Shown here: piece by piece, positions 25,884 to 35,083 of the stretch
Layout of the letters: each line of letters starts with the position of its first letter
How positions within the stretch are numbered: the first letter of the stretch is position 1
Assembly (NCBI GenBank): GCA_002726205.1
Contig: PBSL01000030.1
Coordinates: 1 to 64,000 of the forward strand
Length of the DNA: 64,000 bases
Direction of reading: 5' to 3'
DNA from: Planctomycetaceae bacterium
GTDB lineage: Bacteria; Planctomycetota; Planctomycetia; Planctomycetales; Planctomycetaceae
Notes under the pieces: generated by a model
Database searches by the model: none
What the model was told of the DNA's origin: nothing
The model's input: the letters and a program-made list of their open reading frames with translations, nothing else
Made by a program: the position numbers and the translations under genes

Positions 25884-28800
25884 ATGGCCGGTACGATTTC
25901 TCGATTCCCCGGTGCCTCGCTACTGCTTTGGCTGTTGGTTGCGATCACGGCCCCGTCAGGTGTCCAGGCCGCTGGCGAACTGCCACCGCCGGCAAAACGC
26001 AAGGTCGATTTTGCCAAGGACATCAGGCCGCTGCTGACCAAGCACTGCTTGGCTTGCCACGGCGCCAAGAAGCAGGAATCCGGTCTGCGGTTCGACACCA
26101 GGACCAAGACGCTCGCCGGTGGCGATCGCGGCGTCTCCTTTGAAATCGGCAACAGTTCCGAGAGTCTGCTGGTTCGTTACATCGCCGGGCTCGATCCTGA
26201 CATCACGATGCCTCCTGAAGGAGACCAGCTGTCAAAAACCGAGGTCGGTTTGTTCCGCGCGTGGATCGACCAGGGCGCGAAGTGGCCGGCCGGCGTTCGC
26301 ATCGGGGGCCCCACGAAACAGCACTGGGCGTTCTCGAAGCTCGTCCGCCCCGAACCTCCCGCCCTGCCCAAAGCACTTGCCGTGCACGCCCGCAGCCCCA
26401 TTGATGCCTTCATTCTCAAGCGGCTTACCGCCAACCGCCTGTCTCCCTCTCCGGCGGCCGACCGTTACATGCTGGCACGCAGACTCAGCCTTGACCTGCT
26501 CGGACTGCCACCGTCCCCGCAAGAGGTCGACCGTTTTGTTGCCGACAAATCTCCCCGGGCCTACGAACGACTCGTCGACCGACTGCTCAAGTCTCGCCAC
26601 TTCGGCGAACGCTGGGGACGACACTGGCTGGACAAGGCCCGCTACGCCGACAGCGACGGCTACGAGAAGGACCGTCCCCGGCCCAACGCCTGGCGCTGGC
26701 GAGACTGGGTCATCGAGGCGATCAATCGCGACATGCCCTTCGACCAGTTCACGATCGAACAGATCGCCGGTGACCTGCTCCCGGCTGCCAATCCCGGACA
26801 GCAGCTGGCCACCGCCTTTCACCGGCAGACACTGACCAACACCGAGGGCGGTACCGACAAGGAACAGTGGCGGATCGAGGCGGTGTTTGACCGGGTGGAA
26901 ACCACCGGCACCGTCTGGTTGGGACTGACGATGGTTTGTGCGCGGTGCCATTCACACAAGTACGATCCCATCGCGCAACGCGAGTACTACCAGGTCTTTT
27001 CCTTCTTCAACAACGGCGACGAGACCAACACGAAGGTGTCGACATCAACAGCTTCGCGATCGAAGTTTGCGACCGATCTCGTCACGTACAAGGCTCGTGT
27101 TGCCAAGATCGAGGCCGCGCTGGCAACAGCCCGCAAGGCCAGCCGACCGGCCCTGACGAAGTGGATTGCCCAACAAAGTGCCCAATTGACCAGTTCACGC
27201 AAGGACCCGATCCGCGAACTCGCGCTGACCGGCACGTCGGCTTCGGGCAGTGGCAAGACCAAGCTCACGATCCAGAAAGACAACGCCTTTCTGGTGTCCG
27301 GCGCCAATCCCGACAAGGCAACCTACACGATCGTCGCACTCCTGCCGGCATCACGCCTGACCGGCCTGCGATTGCAGGTACAAACCGACAAGTCGCTTCC
27401 CAGCAATGGTCCGGGACGCGCCTCCAACGGCAACTTCGTCGTCAGTGGATTGCAGATCGAACTTTCTGCCGACAAGTCGTTCTCTAAACCCCACCAAGTG
27501 AAGCTGGTTCGGCCCGAGGCCTCGTTCACACAGAAAGGATTCCCTGCCTCGGCAGCCCTCGACGGCAAGTCCACGACCGGCTGGGCTGTCGTCCCGCAAA
27601 CCGGTAAGGCCCATTCGGCGACCTTCTTTCTCTCCAGCCCCCAAGACTTCAAGCAGCCACACCACATTCGAATCACAATTGCCCAGTCCTACGGTGGAAA
27701 GCACACCCTGGGCCGATTCCGTCTGGTCCCGTTGACCGGCTCGCGGCCGGGCTTGCTCCTTCCCAAACCGGTCATCGCCGCTCTCGACGCCCTGTCGAAG
27801 AATTCCAAGGATGCCAAGAGCCGTGAGGTCCTGGCCGCCCACTTTGCGACCGTCGACAAGGCGACTGCTCCCCTGGCCAAGCAACTCGCGGAACTGAAAA
27901 AGACAATGCCCAAGCCGCCCCTGATGGATGTCCGGATCATCCGGCAGAGGATCAAGGACCCACGGACGACGTTCATCCTGCATCGCGGTGACTTTCTTCA
28001 GCCACAGAAGGACACTCCCATTGCGGCCGGCGGCATCGGACCGCTGCCGCCGGTCAAGAATCGAGCCGCCAAGCCGAAGGTGCCCGCCGATCGTCTCGAT
28101 CTGGCACGTTGGTTGGTCTCCGACGAAAACCCACTCTCTCCCCGGGTTGCCGTCAATCATATCTGGAGCCACCTGTTCGGCCGCGGGCTGGTCGCAACAC
28201 CCAACGATTTCGGCGTCCGGGGCGAGAAACCGACCCATCCCCGACTGCTCGACTGGTTGGCCACCGAATATCGCCGTCTGAAATGGAGTCGCAAGGCGTT
28301 GATTCGTTCGATCGTGCTTTCTTCCAGCTACCGCCAGACCTCGCGTGCCACGCAAACCCTGGCCAAGGCCGACCCGCAAAATCGTTGGTTGGGTCGACAG
28401 AACCGTGTCCGTTTGGAGGCCGAAATCGTTCGCGACAACAGCCTGGCCGCGTCAGGATTATTGTCCAGGAAGATCGGCGGTCCCAGTGTCTTCCCACCGA
28501 TGCCCGCCGACGTGGCCGCGGTCAGTTATGCCAACAACTTCAAGTGGAAGACCAGCACCGGCGAAGACCGATACCGCCGCGGCATGTACACCTTCTTCAA
28601 GAGGACGGCACCCCACCCGAACCTGACGGCTTTTGACTGTCCCGACTCAAACACGACTTGTGTTGAGCGTCGCGCCTCGAACACCCCCCTGCAGGCTCTG
28701 ACCACGCTCAACAACGAGGTCTACGTCGAGGCGTCACGGGCGCTGGCTCGTCGGGTGCTCGATGAACAGCACTCCAATGACCCGGGCCGGTTGAGCCGCG

Positions 28801-29021
28801 CGTTCCAGTTGTGTGTCACAAGACCGGCCGCTGCCCGCGAGATCGAGGGCTTCGCCGACCTGCTGGTGGCGGCCAGGACCTGGTACCAGGCGCACGGCGA
28901 CGACGCCAAGAAGCTCGTCGGCAGTTACACCGCCAAATCGTCCTCTGCCGAGGAACTGGCGGCGTGGGTCGCCACCTGCCGGATCATGCTCAACATGGAT
29001 GAATTTATCACCCGCGAATAG
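25884..29021 (+). CDS. PSCyt1-DUF1549-DUF1553 exported haem-domain protein
   Basis: A 1045-residue exported protein of the planctomycete cytochrome family. A signal peptide is followed by a PSCyt1 domain with CLACH at residues 55-59, a c-type haem motif. DUF1549 begins near residue 172 (IDAFILKRL) and DUF1553 near residue 732 (DRLDLARWLVSDENPLSPRVAVN). The intervening part contains a carbohydrate-binding-like discoidin-type region (about 450-620). GGAG lies about ten bases before ATG 25884; the open frame reaches 25791. A DUF1501 gene follows after 20 bases, the standard pairing for this family. The role is thought to be periplasmic sugar or polymer catabolism; the reaction is not known. Confidence 0.9.
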   Translation: MAGTISRFPGASLLLWLLVAITAPSGVQAAGELPPPAKRKVDFAKDIRPLLTKHCLACHGAKKQESGLRFDTRTKTLAGGDRGVSFEIGNSSESLLVRYIAGLDPDITMPPEGDQLSKTEVGLFRAWIDQGAKWPAGVRIGGPTKQHWAFSKLVRPEPPALPKALAVHARSPIDAFILKRLTANRLSPSPAADRYMLARRLSLDLLGLPPSPQEVDRFVADKSPRAYERLVDRLLKSRHFGERWGRHWLDKARYADSDGYEKDRPRPNAWRWRDWVIEAINRDMPFDQFTIEQIAGDLLPAANPGQQLATAFHRQTLTNTEGGTDKEQWRIEAVFDRVETTGTVWLGLTMVCARCHSHKYDPIAQREYYQVFSFFNNGDETNTKVSTSTASRSKFATDLVTYKARVAKIEAALATARKASRPALTKWIAQQSAQLTSSRKDPIRELALTGTSASGSGKTKLTIQKDNAFLVSGANPDKATYTIVALLPASRLTGLRLQVQTDKSLPSNGPGRASNGNFVVSGLQIELSADKSFSKPHQVKLVRPEASFTQKGFPASAALDGKSTTGWAVVPQTGKAHSATFFLSSPQDFKQPHHIRITIAQSYGGKHTLGRFRLVPLTGSRPGLLLPKPVIAALDALSKNSKDAKSREVLAAHFATVDKATAPLAKQLAELKKTMPKPPLMDVRIIRQRIKDPRTTFILHRGDFLQPQKDTPIAAGGIGPLPPVKNRAAKPKVPADRLDLARWLVSDENPLSPRVAVNHIWSHLFGRGLVATPNDFGVRGEKPTHPRLLDWLATEYRRLKWSRKALIRSIVLSSSYRQTSRATQTLAKADPQNRWLGRQNRVRLEAEIVRDNSLAASGLLSRKIGGPSVFPPMPADVAAVSYANNFKWKTSTGEDRYRRGMYTFFKRTAPHPNLTAFDCPDSNTTCVERRASNTPLQALTTLNNEVYVEASRALARRVLDEQHSNDPGRLSRAFQLCVTRPAAAREIEGFADLLVAARTWYQAHGDDAKKLVGSYTAKSSSAEELAAWVATCRIMLNMDEFITRE

Positions 29022-29041
29022 TCACGGTTGGAGCCGCCACC

Positions 29042-30505
29042 ATGCACGACCTGTTGTCGAGTACCCGCCGAGATTTTCTGACCAGCTCGGCCTGCGGGCT
29101 GGGGGCCGCCGGGCTGGGGGCCCTGCTCGCCGACGACGGCGTCCTTGCAGCCGACTCCTCAAGTAATCCGCTCGCCGTCAAGCCGTCCCACTTTGAACCA
29201 CGGGCCAAGTCGTGCATCTTCATCTTCATGGCCGGTGCCCCTTCGCATCTGGATCTCTTCGACCCCAAGCCAAAACTCAATGAACTCCACCAACAACCCC
29301 TTCCCGCGGAACAACTCAAGGACGTCCGGTTTGCCTTCATCAAGAAGGACTCTGTCCGGCTGATGGGCTCGAAGCGGAAATTCACACCCTACGGAGAATC
29401 GGGGATCGAGTTCTCCGATTTCCTGCCTCACATCGGTGGATGTGCAGACGACTTGTTGCTGGTGCGATCGTTGTACTCCCAGCAGTTCAACCATCATCCA
29501 GGTCAACTGCTGATGCAGTGCGGTCGAGGAACATTCGGCCTGCCGACGATGGGCTCCTGGTTTACCTACGGCCTCGGCAGCCAATCCAACGATCTGCCCG
29601 GATATGTCGTCCTGACCAGCGGGCGCGGTTCCAGCGGCGGAGCGACACTCTGGCAAAGCGGTTTTCTGCCCAGCGTCTACGCCGGCGTCCGTTTTCGCAC
29701 CAGTGGTGAACCGGTGCTGAATCTCTCCAATCCCGGCGGGTTGCCCCGCCAACTACAACGCAAGGGCCTTGATGTTCTTCGTCAGATCAATTCCGGTCGT
29801 TTGACTTCCCAGCGCGACCCCGAGATTGCCAGTCGTATCGCCAGTTATGAGCTCGCCTACCGCATGCAGACGTCGGCTCCGGACCTGATCGATCTCTCCG
29901 GAGAAACCAAGGCGACGCGAGCCTTGTACGGTGTGGATCGCAAGGAAACTCGCAAGGGTGGCCGCGGCAAGTCGGGCAACACTTACCAGAGTTTCGCCCG
30001 CAATTGCCTGCTGGCCCGACGCCTGGTCGAGCGAGGAGTCCGTTTCGTCAACATCGTCTACGCGTCCTGGGATCACCACAGCAATCTCGACAATGAACTC
30101 GGCTACAACTCGCAGGTTGTCGACCAACCGATCGCCGCGTTGATCAAGGACCTCAAACAACGTGGACTTCACGACCAGACGATGGTCGTCTGGGGTTCGG
30201 AGTTTGGCCGCACGCCACTGGGCGAGAACCGCGGTGGGCGTCCCAATGTGACCGGTCGAGACCACCATCCGTTTTCCTTCAGCATGTTTCTCTCTGGGGG
30301 CGGCTTGAAGAAAGGGTTGGTCCACGGTGCCAGCGACGAAATCGGTTGGGGCGTCGCCGAGAAGCCTGTCCACATCAACGATCTCCATGCCACCATGCTG
30401 CACTGTTTCGGCTTGGATCACCTGAAATTGACTCAGCGATTCCAGGGCCGTGACTTTCGCCTGACCGACATCGGCGGCCAGGTCGTCACCGACTGGCTGG
30501 CCTGA
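29042..30505 (+). CDS. DUF1501 (Tat-exported sulfatase-fold) protein
   Basis: A 487-residue protein with a twin-arginine signal (STRRDFLTSSACGLGAAG) and the DUF1501 fold, related to the alkaline-phosphatase/sulfatase superfamily. Typical blocks are SCIFIFMAGAPSHLDLFDPK, NHHPGQLLMQ, the VVWGSEFGRTP motif and the GRDHHPFSFSMFLSGGG metal-site region. No sulfatase formylglycine motif is present. It lies 20 bases after the PSCyt1 gene and two bases before the next gene, so all three are probably one transcript. DUF1501 proteins are usually partnered with PSCyt1 proteins, though their activity is unproven. Confidence 0.9.
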   Translation: MHDLLSSTRRDFLTSSACGLGAAGLGALLADDGVLAADSSSNPLAVKPSHFEPRAKSCIFIFMAGAPSHLDLFDPKPKLNELHQQPLPAEQLKDVRFAFIKKDSVRLMGSKRKFTPYGESGIEFSDFLPHIGGCADDLLLVRSLYSQQFNHHPGQLLMQCGRGTFGLPTMGSWFTYGLGSQSNDLPGYVVLTSGRGSSGGATLWQSGFLPSVYAGVRFRTSGEPVLNLSNPGGLPRQLQRKGLDVLRQINSGRLTSQRDPEIASRIASYELAYRMQTSAPDLIDLSGETKATRALYGVDRKETRKGGRGKSGNTYQSFARNCLLARRLVERGVRFVNIVYASWDHHSNLDNELGYNSQVVDQPIAALIKDLKQRGLHDQTMVVWGSEFGRTPLGENRGGRPNVTGRDHHPFSFSMFLSGGGLKKGLVHGASDEIGWGVAEKPVHINDLHATMLHCFGLDHLKLTQRFQGRDFRLTDIGGQVVTDWLA

Positions 30506-30507
30506 GC

Positions 30508-31395
30508 GTGCCCGCTGCCCGGAACACGCCTTTGCCCGCGCTGCGACGCTGGGGGCGACGCCTGGCCGTCGCTGCGTGTCTGCTTGTCGGAATCGGCCTG
30601 GTTTGCGGTTTGCTGCTGAAGTCCTGGACCCGACTGAGCGTGGCTGACAACGCGCCTGTGATTGGTGCTTCTCTCGACACGTCCTGGCACGCCCGACTGG
30701 GAATCAGCACCACCAATTATGAAGTCGCCCTGGCCCGGGTCGGCGCCCGGCTCGAAACAGTCCGCGTCGGCGATCCCGATCCCGGCACTTTTCTGGATCG
30801 CATCGATGGCCTTCTGTTGACCGGAGGAGGAGATATCGACCCCGACCTCTATGGCGGACAATCTGGATCTGCCCTGCTCGTTGACCGAACACGTGACGAC
30901 TTCGAACTGTCGTTGGTCAACGAGGCACTCGCACGCGGCATGCCAATTCTGGGTATCTGTCGGGGGATCCAGTTGATCAACGTCGCTCATGGCGGCACGT
31001 TGCTCAACTTGCGCGACACGCCGGAACTGGCCCACCGGCACGACATCGGTTCGTCGAGCATCTCCGCCCACCTGGTCACCATCGCCGACGGCAGCCGGCT
31101 CCGCGAAATGCTCGGTGACGGCCCGCACCAGGTCAACTCGTTCCACGGACAGGCCGTCGATCGCCTCGGACACGGATTACGCGTCGTCGCCCGTGCCAGC
31201 GACGACACCATCGAGGCGATTGAAGTTCCCGGAGAATCGTTCGTCGTTGCTACGCAGTGGCACCCCGAGATTCCGCCACAACAACTTGCCGTCTTCACGA
31301 AATTCCTGCAGGCAGCCCGCCGCTATCGCCAGGGTCGCGAACAACAACGCGCTCAATCAGAAACGCCATCCGACGCCGGGGGACTTTCGCCCTGA
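30508..31395 (+). CDS. Class I glutamine amidotransferase-like (PuuD/peptidase C26) protein with N-terminal membrane anchor
   Basis: A 295-residue gamma-glutamyl hydrolase/PuuD-type protein. The nucleophile Cys lies in GICRGIQLIN, with WHPE supplying His and Glu; LLLTGGGDIDPDLY is the usual oxyanion region. Before it are an arginine-rich stretch and one hydrophobic span (about residues 20-38), so it appears anchored in or exported across the membrane, which is odd for a normally cytosolic family. The start is GTG two bases after the DUF1501 stop. The substrate may be a gamma-glutamyl compound. It closes the PSCyt1-DUF1501 operon; its last 43 bases overlap a convergent gene. Confidence 0.85.
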   Translation: MPAARNTPLPALRRWGRRLAVAACLLVGIGLVCGLLLKSWTRLSVADNAPVIGASLDTSWHARLGISTTNYEVALARVGARLETVRVGDPDPGTFLDRIDGLLLTGGGDIDPDLYGGQSGSALLVDRTRDDFELSLVNEALARGMPILGICRGIQLINVAHGGTLLNLRDTPELAHRHDIGSSSISAHLVTIADGSRLREMLGDGPHQVNSFHGQAVDRLGHGLRVVARASDDTIEAIEVPGESFVVATQWHPEIPPQQLAVFTKFLQAARRYRQGREQQRAQSETPSDAGGLSP

Positions 31396-31613
31396 TCAGC
31401 ACCCGACGCCAACGCCTGCACGATCTCGAAAGCCGTCTGGCCGCAGAGCCAGGCGCCATAGGTACCAAAGCTCACCATGACCAGGTACATCGGGCGGCTG
31501 GAAGCGGGTACCGACGCAAGCCGTCCCACGCTGCTGACACAACAATAAACCAGGCCCACCGCTGCCGCCGCATAAAGCAGTGCGTAAACAACTTCCCTGG
31601 TGAATCGGTACAT
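31353..31613 (-). CDS. Small two-TM membrane protein
   Basis: An 86-residue protein with two hydrophobic spans (about residues 8-32 and 40-68) and a polar acidic tail. No family is recognised. It starts 33 bases downstream of the ATP-grasp gene in the same direction and probably shares its transcript. Its 3' end overlaps the convergent amidotransferase-like gene by 43 bases. The hydrophobic pattern supports a real protein, but homology is untested. Confidence 0.55.
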   Translation of the reverse strand: MYRFTREVVYALLYAAAAVGLVYCCVSSVGRLASVPASSRPMYLVMVSFGTYGAWLCGQTAFEIVQALASGADQGESPPASDGVSD

Positions 31614-31646
31614 GCCGCGGACGATAGGGCAACGCGGTCGAACCTG

Positions 31647-33272
31647 TCAACCCGCTGAACGCTGGCGCAGCACCACCGCCGAGAACACGTACAGGAAGGC
31701 GACGTTCATCACGTAGAACCCAACCAGGTTCATCGCCCCCTTCACGGTGCCAGCGGCCTCGTGTAACGCCTCGCGGGAACCAAACACCGACTCCGACGGC
31801 CACAGCAACCACCGCCCCAGGTTGTCGCCGGTCATTCCCGCGTTGACAAGTAACACGCACACGACGAACAGCAGGATCGTGACCACGACGGTCTTCCACC
31901 GCGGCCGCAACAATTGGCTGCGAAAGCTGCGACGGGGCCTTTCCTCATCGATTTCGGCTTCCGCCGTCAACACCCCGACCGACAACTTGCCGTGTTTCAA
32001 CATCAAGGCAATCGGAAACAACACCCCCATTGCCGGACGTGGATCATCGGACTGCAACACATCGTTGATCGTGTCACGGTGCTTCTCGAACATCTCGCCC
32101 AGGTACGCCTTGATGTCGCTCGGGTTGGATGCATCACGGATGGCCTCCCAGAGTGGTTTCAGCCGCACATCCTCGACATTGCTCCGCCCCAACGATCCGA
32201 GTTCTTCACTGACACGCTGCAGACGGCCCATCGCACGCTCGTCGTGAGCAATTTCGTCGAGCGTCGCCAGCAGCCCCAGCATCGGCGCCTCGGTCCGAAC
32301 ATCGTAATCGAGTTCCGGCTCCCGCTCGATCATTTCCCCACAGGCCATCCGAAACAACAGCCACGGGTAATCGGCTCCCGAGGCAATCGCCTGCGGAAGA
32401 CCGCCGAAGAACCGCGGATTCAGTTCGATCAGGTACGCGGTTCCGTCGTCACCGACACGATAATCCAACTGCGCCATTCCGTGCCAACCCAGGTGTTCAA
32501 GCAATCGTTGTGCCGACGCCTCGGCCTCGGGCAAAGCCACCGTTTCCCGCAGCGCCCCGGCACCGGTCCCTCGTGGAAAGGCCCGCACGTTGTGATAGGT
32601 CATCATCGCCACACGTCGACCGCGATCGAACAGGGCCGATACGCAATAGTCTTCGCCAGGCACAAACGCCTGCACCAACGGGAATTCCTCCGGTTGCAGA
32701 TCAAAACCGTCAACAAACTGTTTGAACGAGGCCGTCAATTCTTCCGCTGAATCGCACTTCTTCAAGCCCACACCAGCGGCACCTTCACGCACCTTCAGGA
32801 ACACCGGGAATTCCATTTCCGGTATCGCCCGGTAAAGGTCCGCCTGGTCGTGAAACTGGCGGGTAGGCGGAATCGTGATGCCCAGTTCTTCTGCGAGCAG
32901 TGCCAACTTTCCCTTGTCGTGCGTCCGCTTCATGTTCTCGAAGGATGTCAGCGGGACGGTAACCAGGTCCTCGAATCGCTCGCGGTGCTGCGAAAACAGC
33001 CAGGTCTCCTTGTGTACCGGCATCAGTACGTAGGGTTCTTCAGGGTCCTCGGGCTTCAATTCCCGAACCTTCTCGACCATGAACTCGATGAAACCGTCCG
33101 GATCCGACGTCACCGACGGATGCTGAAAACTGCCCGCGCAGTATTTCGAAAAGAAACAGGGAGCAAACGGGGCCTCTTCGCCACAAAACACCTCGACGCC
33201 TTGACGTCCCAGGCTTCGCACCATCGCCAGGGCGTGCCAACCCCGGGAATGCGTCACGATCACTCGTCCCAT
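31647..33272 (-). CDS. ATP-grasp protein with C-terminal membrane segments
   Basis: A 541-residue protein. The first 330 or so residues are a carboxylate-amine ligase-like ATP-grasp domain: the pre-ATP-grasp Rossmann part (VIVTHSRGWHALAMVRSLG), the lysine strand EFPVFLKVREGAAGVGLKK and the metal site LIELNPRFFGGLPQA. After a linker of about 150 residues, two hydrophobic spans close the protein (about 455-475 and 510-535), tying the enzyme to the membrane. Start 33272 (MGRVIV) gives the usual Rossmann beginning; the frame opens at 33290. The substrate pair for ligation is unknown. It follows an outer-membrane gene but is separated from it by a strong terminator. Confidence 0.82.
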   Translation of the reverse strand: MGRVIVTHSRGWHALAMVRSLGRQGVEVFCGEEAPFAPCFFSKYCAGSFQHPSVTSDPDGFIEFMVEKVRELKPEDPEEPYVLMPVHKETWLFSQHRERFEDLVTVPLTSFENMKRTHDKGKLALLAEELGITIPPTRQFHDQADLYRAIPEMEFPVFLKVREGAAGVGLKKCDSAEELTASFKQFVDGFDLQPEEFPLVQAFVPGEDYCVSALFDRGRRVAMMTYHNVRAFPRGTGAGALRETVALPEAEASAQRLLEHLGWHGMAQLDYRVGDDGTAYLIELNPRFFGGLPQAIASGADYPWLLFRMACGEMIEREPELDYDVRTEAPMLGLLATLDEIAHDERAMGRLQRVSEELGSLGRSNVEDVRLKPLWEAIRDASNPSDIKAYLGEMFEKHRDTINDVLQSDDPRPAMGVLFPIALMLKHGKLSVGVLTAEAEIDEERPRRSFRSQLLRPRWKTVVVTILLFVVCVLLVNAGMTGDNLGRWLLWPSESVFGSREALHEAAGTVKGAMNLVGFYVMNVAFLYVFSAVVLRQRSAG

Positions 33273-33327
33273 ACAAGCAACCCCCGTCATTCGTGTGCTT
33301 CAGGATTCTCGCCGCGAGCATAAACAA

Positions 33328-33359
33328 AGCGAGGGACCCGAAACAACGGGTCCCTCGCT
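33328..33359 (-). terminator. Intrinsic terminator after outer-membrane protein gene
   Basis: A perfect 13-bp inverted repeat (33328-33340 with 33347-33359, six-base loop) read on the minus strand ends in TTTGTTTA. It lies about 50 bases past the stop of the barrel gene and ahead of the ATP-grasp gene, so the two are separate transcripts. Confidence 0.85.
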
Positions 33360-33407
33360 CTCACGGGTCATTTTGATGTCGAACCAGAAATCGCCTGGTG
33401 TCGGCTG

Positions 33408-34781
33408 CTACCGCAACCAGATCTGACCACCCACTGTCAGACCTTGCCACCAGAGGACTTCAAAGCCGGGTTCGACACCAATTGCCGGGGGCTCCGACTG
33501 ACCGTTATCGTTGTAGTAAACATTGTCATGTGCTCGTGAAACACCACCGGCAACCATGATGTCGTACGAACAGAACAACTGGATGTTCTCACTGGGATTG
33601 AGTTTCACGTAGAACCTGAAATCACCGACCTGAGCAAGCCGGGCACCACGACGGCTCTGGGACGTGTAGGGGTCATCGTGGCTTCGCAGTCGGTTCGTCG
33701 AGACGTGCATCTGGTAGGCGTTGACCCCCACGGCCACTTTCGGCTCAAATCCCAGCGTGAACCAGCGGTGCTGCAACTGGAAACGCAGCCCGAACTGTGG
33801 TGCAAAGACCTCGTTGTTGACCGTCGAGTTGATCACGCTGATCAGGGCAGGCATCCCCGGTTCCAGCACCCCGTCACCGTTGAGGTCTTCACCGGGATCG
33901 AGTTGACCGTTTCCGTTGAAGTCTTCTCCGGGGAAGTCGACGTCGCCGTCAAAACCACCGTCGAAGATCCCCGTCTGGAACATGCCTTCGTTCATCTCGA
34001 AGTAGCGAAAACCGATCATCGGCAGGATCTTCAAGCCCTCGCCCTCCTGGGCGTCATCGGCGATATAGTTGATCCCCGTCCCCCAGAGATCCTGAACATA
34101 GCGAACGTGGAAACTGTGGTCGTAGAGGAACTGGTTGTTCCCTAACTCACCGTTGACCATCGTGCTGGTGGCAGCAAACACCGGCGGTGGCGGCAAGGCA
34201 CCACCTTCGGAGGGTCCAAAGTCCTGCGGTCCCAGATTCGGGACGGAAAACTCATATTCGTTTTCCTTGGACCCCCAGATATCGGCCTCCAACGAGCCGC
34301 CGGCGAGGGCGATTCCCAGCGTGGCACGCATTCCGTTGACATTCTTCAGGCTGACCGCGTCAATCGCGGGAACGGTTGCCGTCCCAATCGCCGCTCCCCC
34401 ACCTTCGGGATACACGTTGAAGGGCAAACGTTCGTTGGCGACGCCCAGGATATTGGCTCCCAACAGGTGATCCCCGGGCCGACTGGCATCCCAGAGCCTG
34501 TAGTCCAATCGAATCCAGGTGTTCCGCGTCAAGCGCTGCAACAGAAAATCAAGTTGCGTATCTTCGTAGTCCCAACCCTTGTCACGCGAGAGCATCTGCT
34601 CCCCCATGACCGGCCCCGTGTTCGAGGGGTTGGCCCAGGCCCCGGCCGCATATGAGGCGGGTGACACACCAGCAGGCGGTGTGGGCATCGCCGTTCGCCG
34701 AGCAGGGTACTGGCCATAGGCCGGCACCGATGCCGTCACGGCAACGGCGACAACAGCAAGGACAGTCAAACGACCGATCAT
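33408..34781 (-). CDS. Outer-membrane beta-barrel protein (BBP7-like) with calcium-loop repeats
   Basis: A 457-residue exported protein with a signal peptide (MIGRLTVLAVVAVAVTASVPAYG). The rest alternates amphipathic strands, as in planctomycete BBP7-type barrels (for example TWIRLDYRLWDASRPGDHLLG). Around residues 285-315 the sequence carries loop motifs of the type DFNGNGQLDPGEDLNGDG, resembling EF-hand or dockerin calcium loops, set in an extracellular-loop position. The C-terminus ends VGGQIWLR rather than in Phe. AGGAAG lies seven bases before ATG 34781; the upstream ATG at 34823 lacks one. Function as a porin or adhesion protein is not decided. Confidence 0.78.
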   Translation of the reverse strand: MIGRLTVLAVVAVAVTASVPAYGQYPARRTAMPTPPAGVSPASYAAGAWANPSNTGPVMGEQMLSRDKGWDYEDTQLDFLLQRLTRNTWIRLDYRLWDASRPGDHLLGANILGVANERLPFNVYPEGGGAAIGTATVPAIDAVSLKNVNGMRATLGIALAGGSLEADIWGSKENEYEFSVPNLGPQDFGPSEGGALPPPPVFAATSTMVNGELGNNQFLYDHSFHVRYVQDLWGTGINYIADDAQEGEGLKILPMIGFRYFEMNEGMFQTGIFDGGFDGDVDFPGEDFNGNGQLDPGEDLNGDGVLEPGMPALISVINSTVNNEVFAPQFGLRFQLQHRWFTLGFEPKVAVGVNAYQMHVSTNRLRSHDDPYTSQSRRGARLAQVGDFRFYVKLNPSENIQLFCSYDIMVAGGVSRAHDNVYYNDNGQSEPPAIGVEPGFEVLWWQGLTVGGQIWLR

Positions 34782-35083
34782 ACGCCAGCTTCCTGGACGG
34801 ACCGAGCAAGAACACCCGCGCAATACGGATGCGACTCGGAACGGTTTTACGGGTTATGACAACAGTATCGACGTCATGATCGGCAAAACTTGCCTGAAAC
34901 ACGTGATCCATCGCCGGTTCGTACCGATTATGACGGTTGTTTCACGACCGACTTTTTCCCCCTATGCGGGTTTCAAACAGCTCGGCAATTAGAATTCCGG
35001 GGATTTTTGGGATATTCTTGGCCAAGATCCACGGCGATCCGCCGTGGGACTCCACAACCTGATAGAGCACACTCGGAGAACCG
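34782..35083. other. Divergent intergenic region
   Basis: About 300 bases between the barrel gene and the hydrolase gene. It is the local AT-rich stretch and contains TATTCT near 35013, a possible -10 for the plus-strand gene, with a poor -35. A hairpin at 35029-35047 lies in the probable leader. No gene or convincing RNA was seen. Confidence 0.4.
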
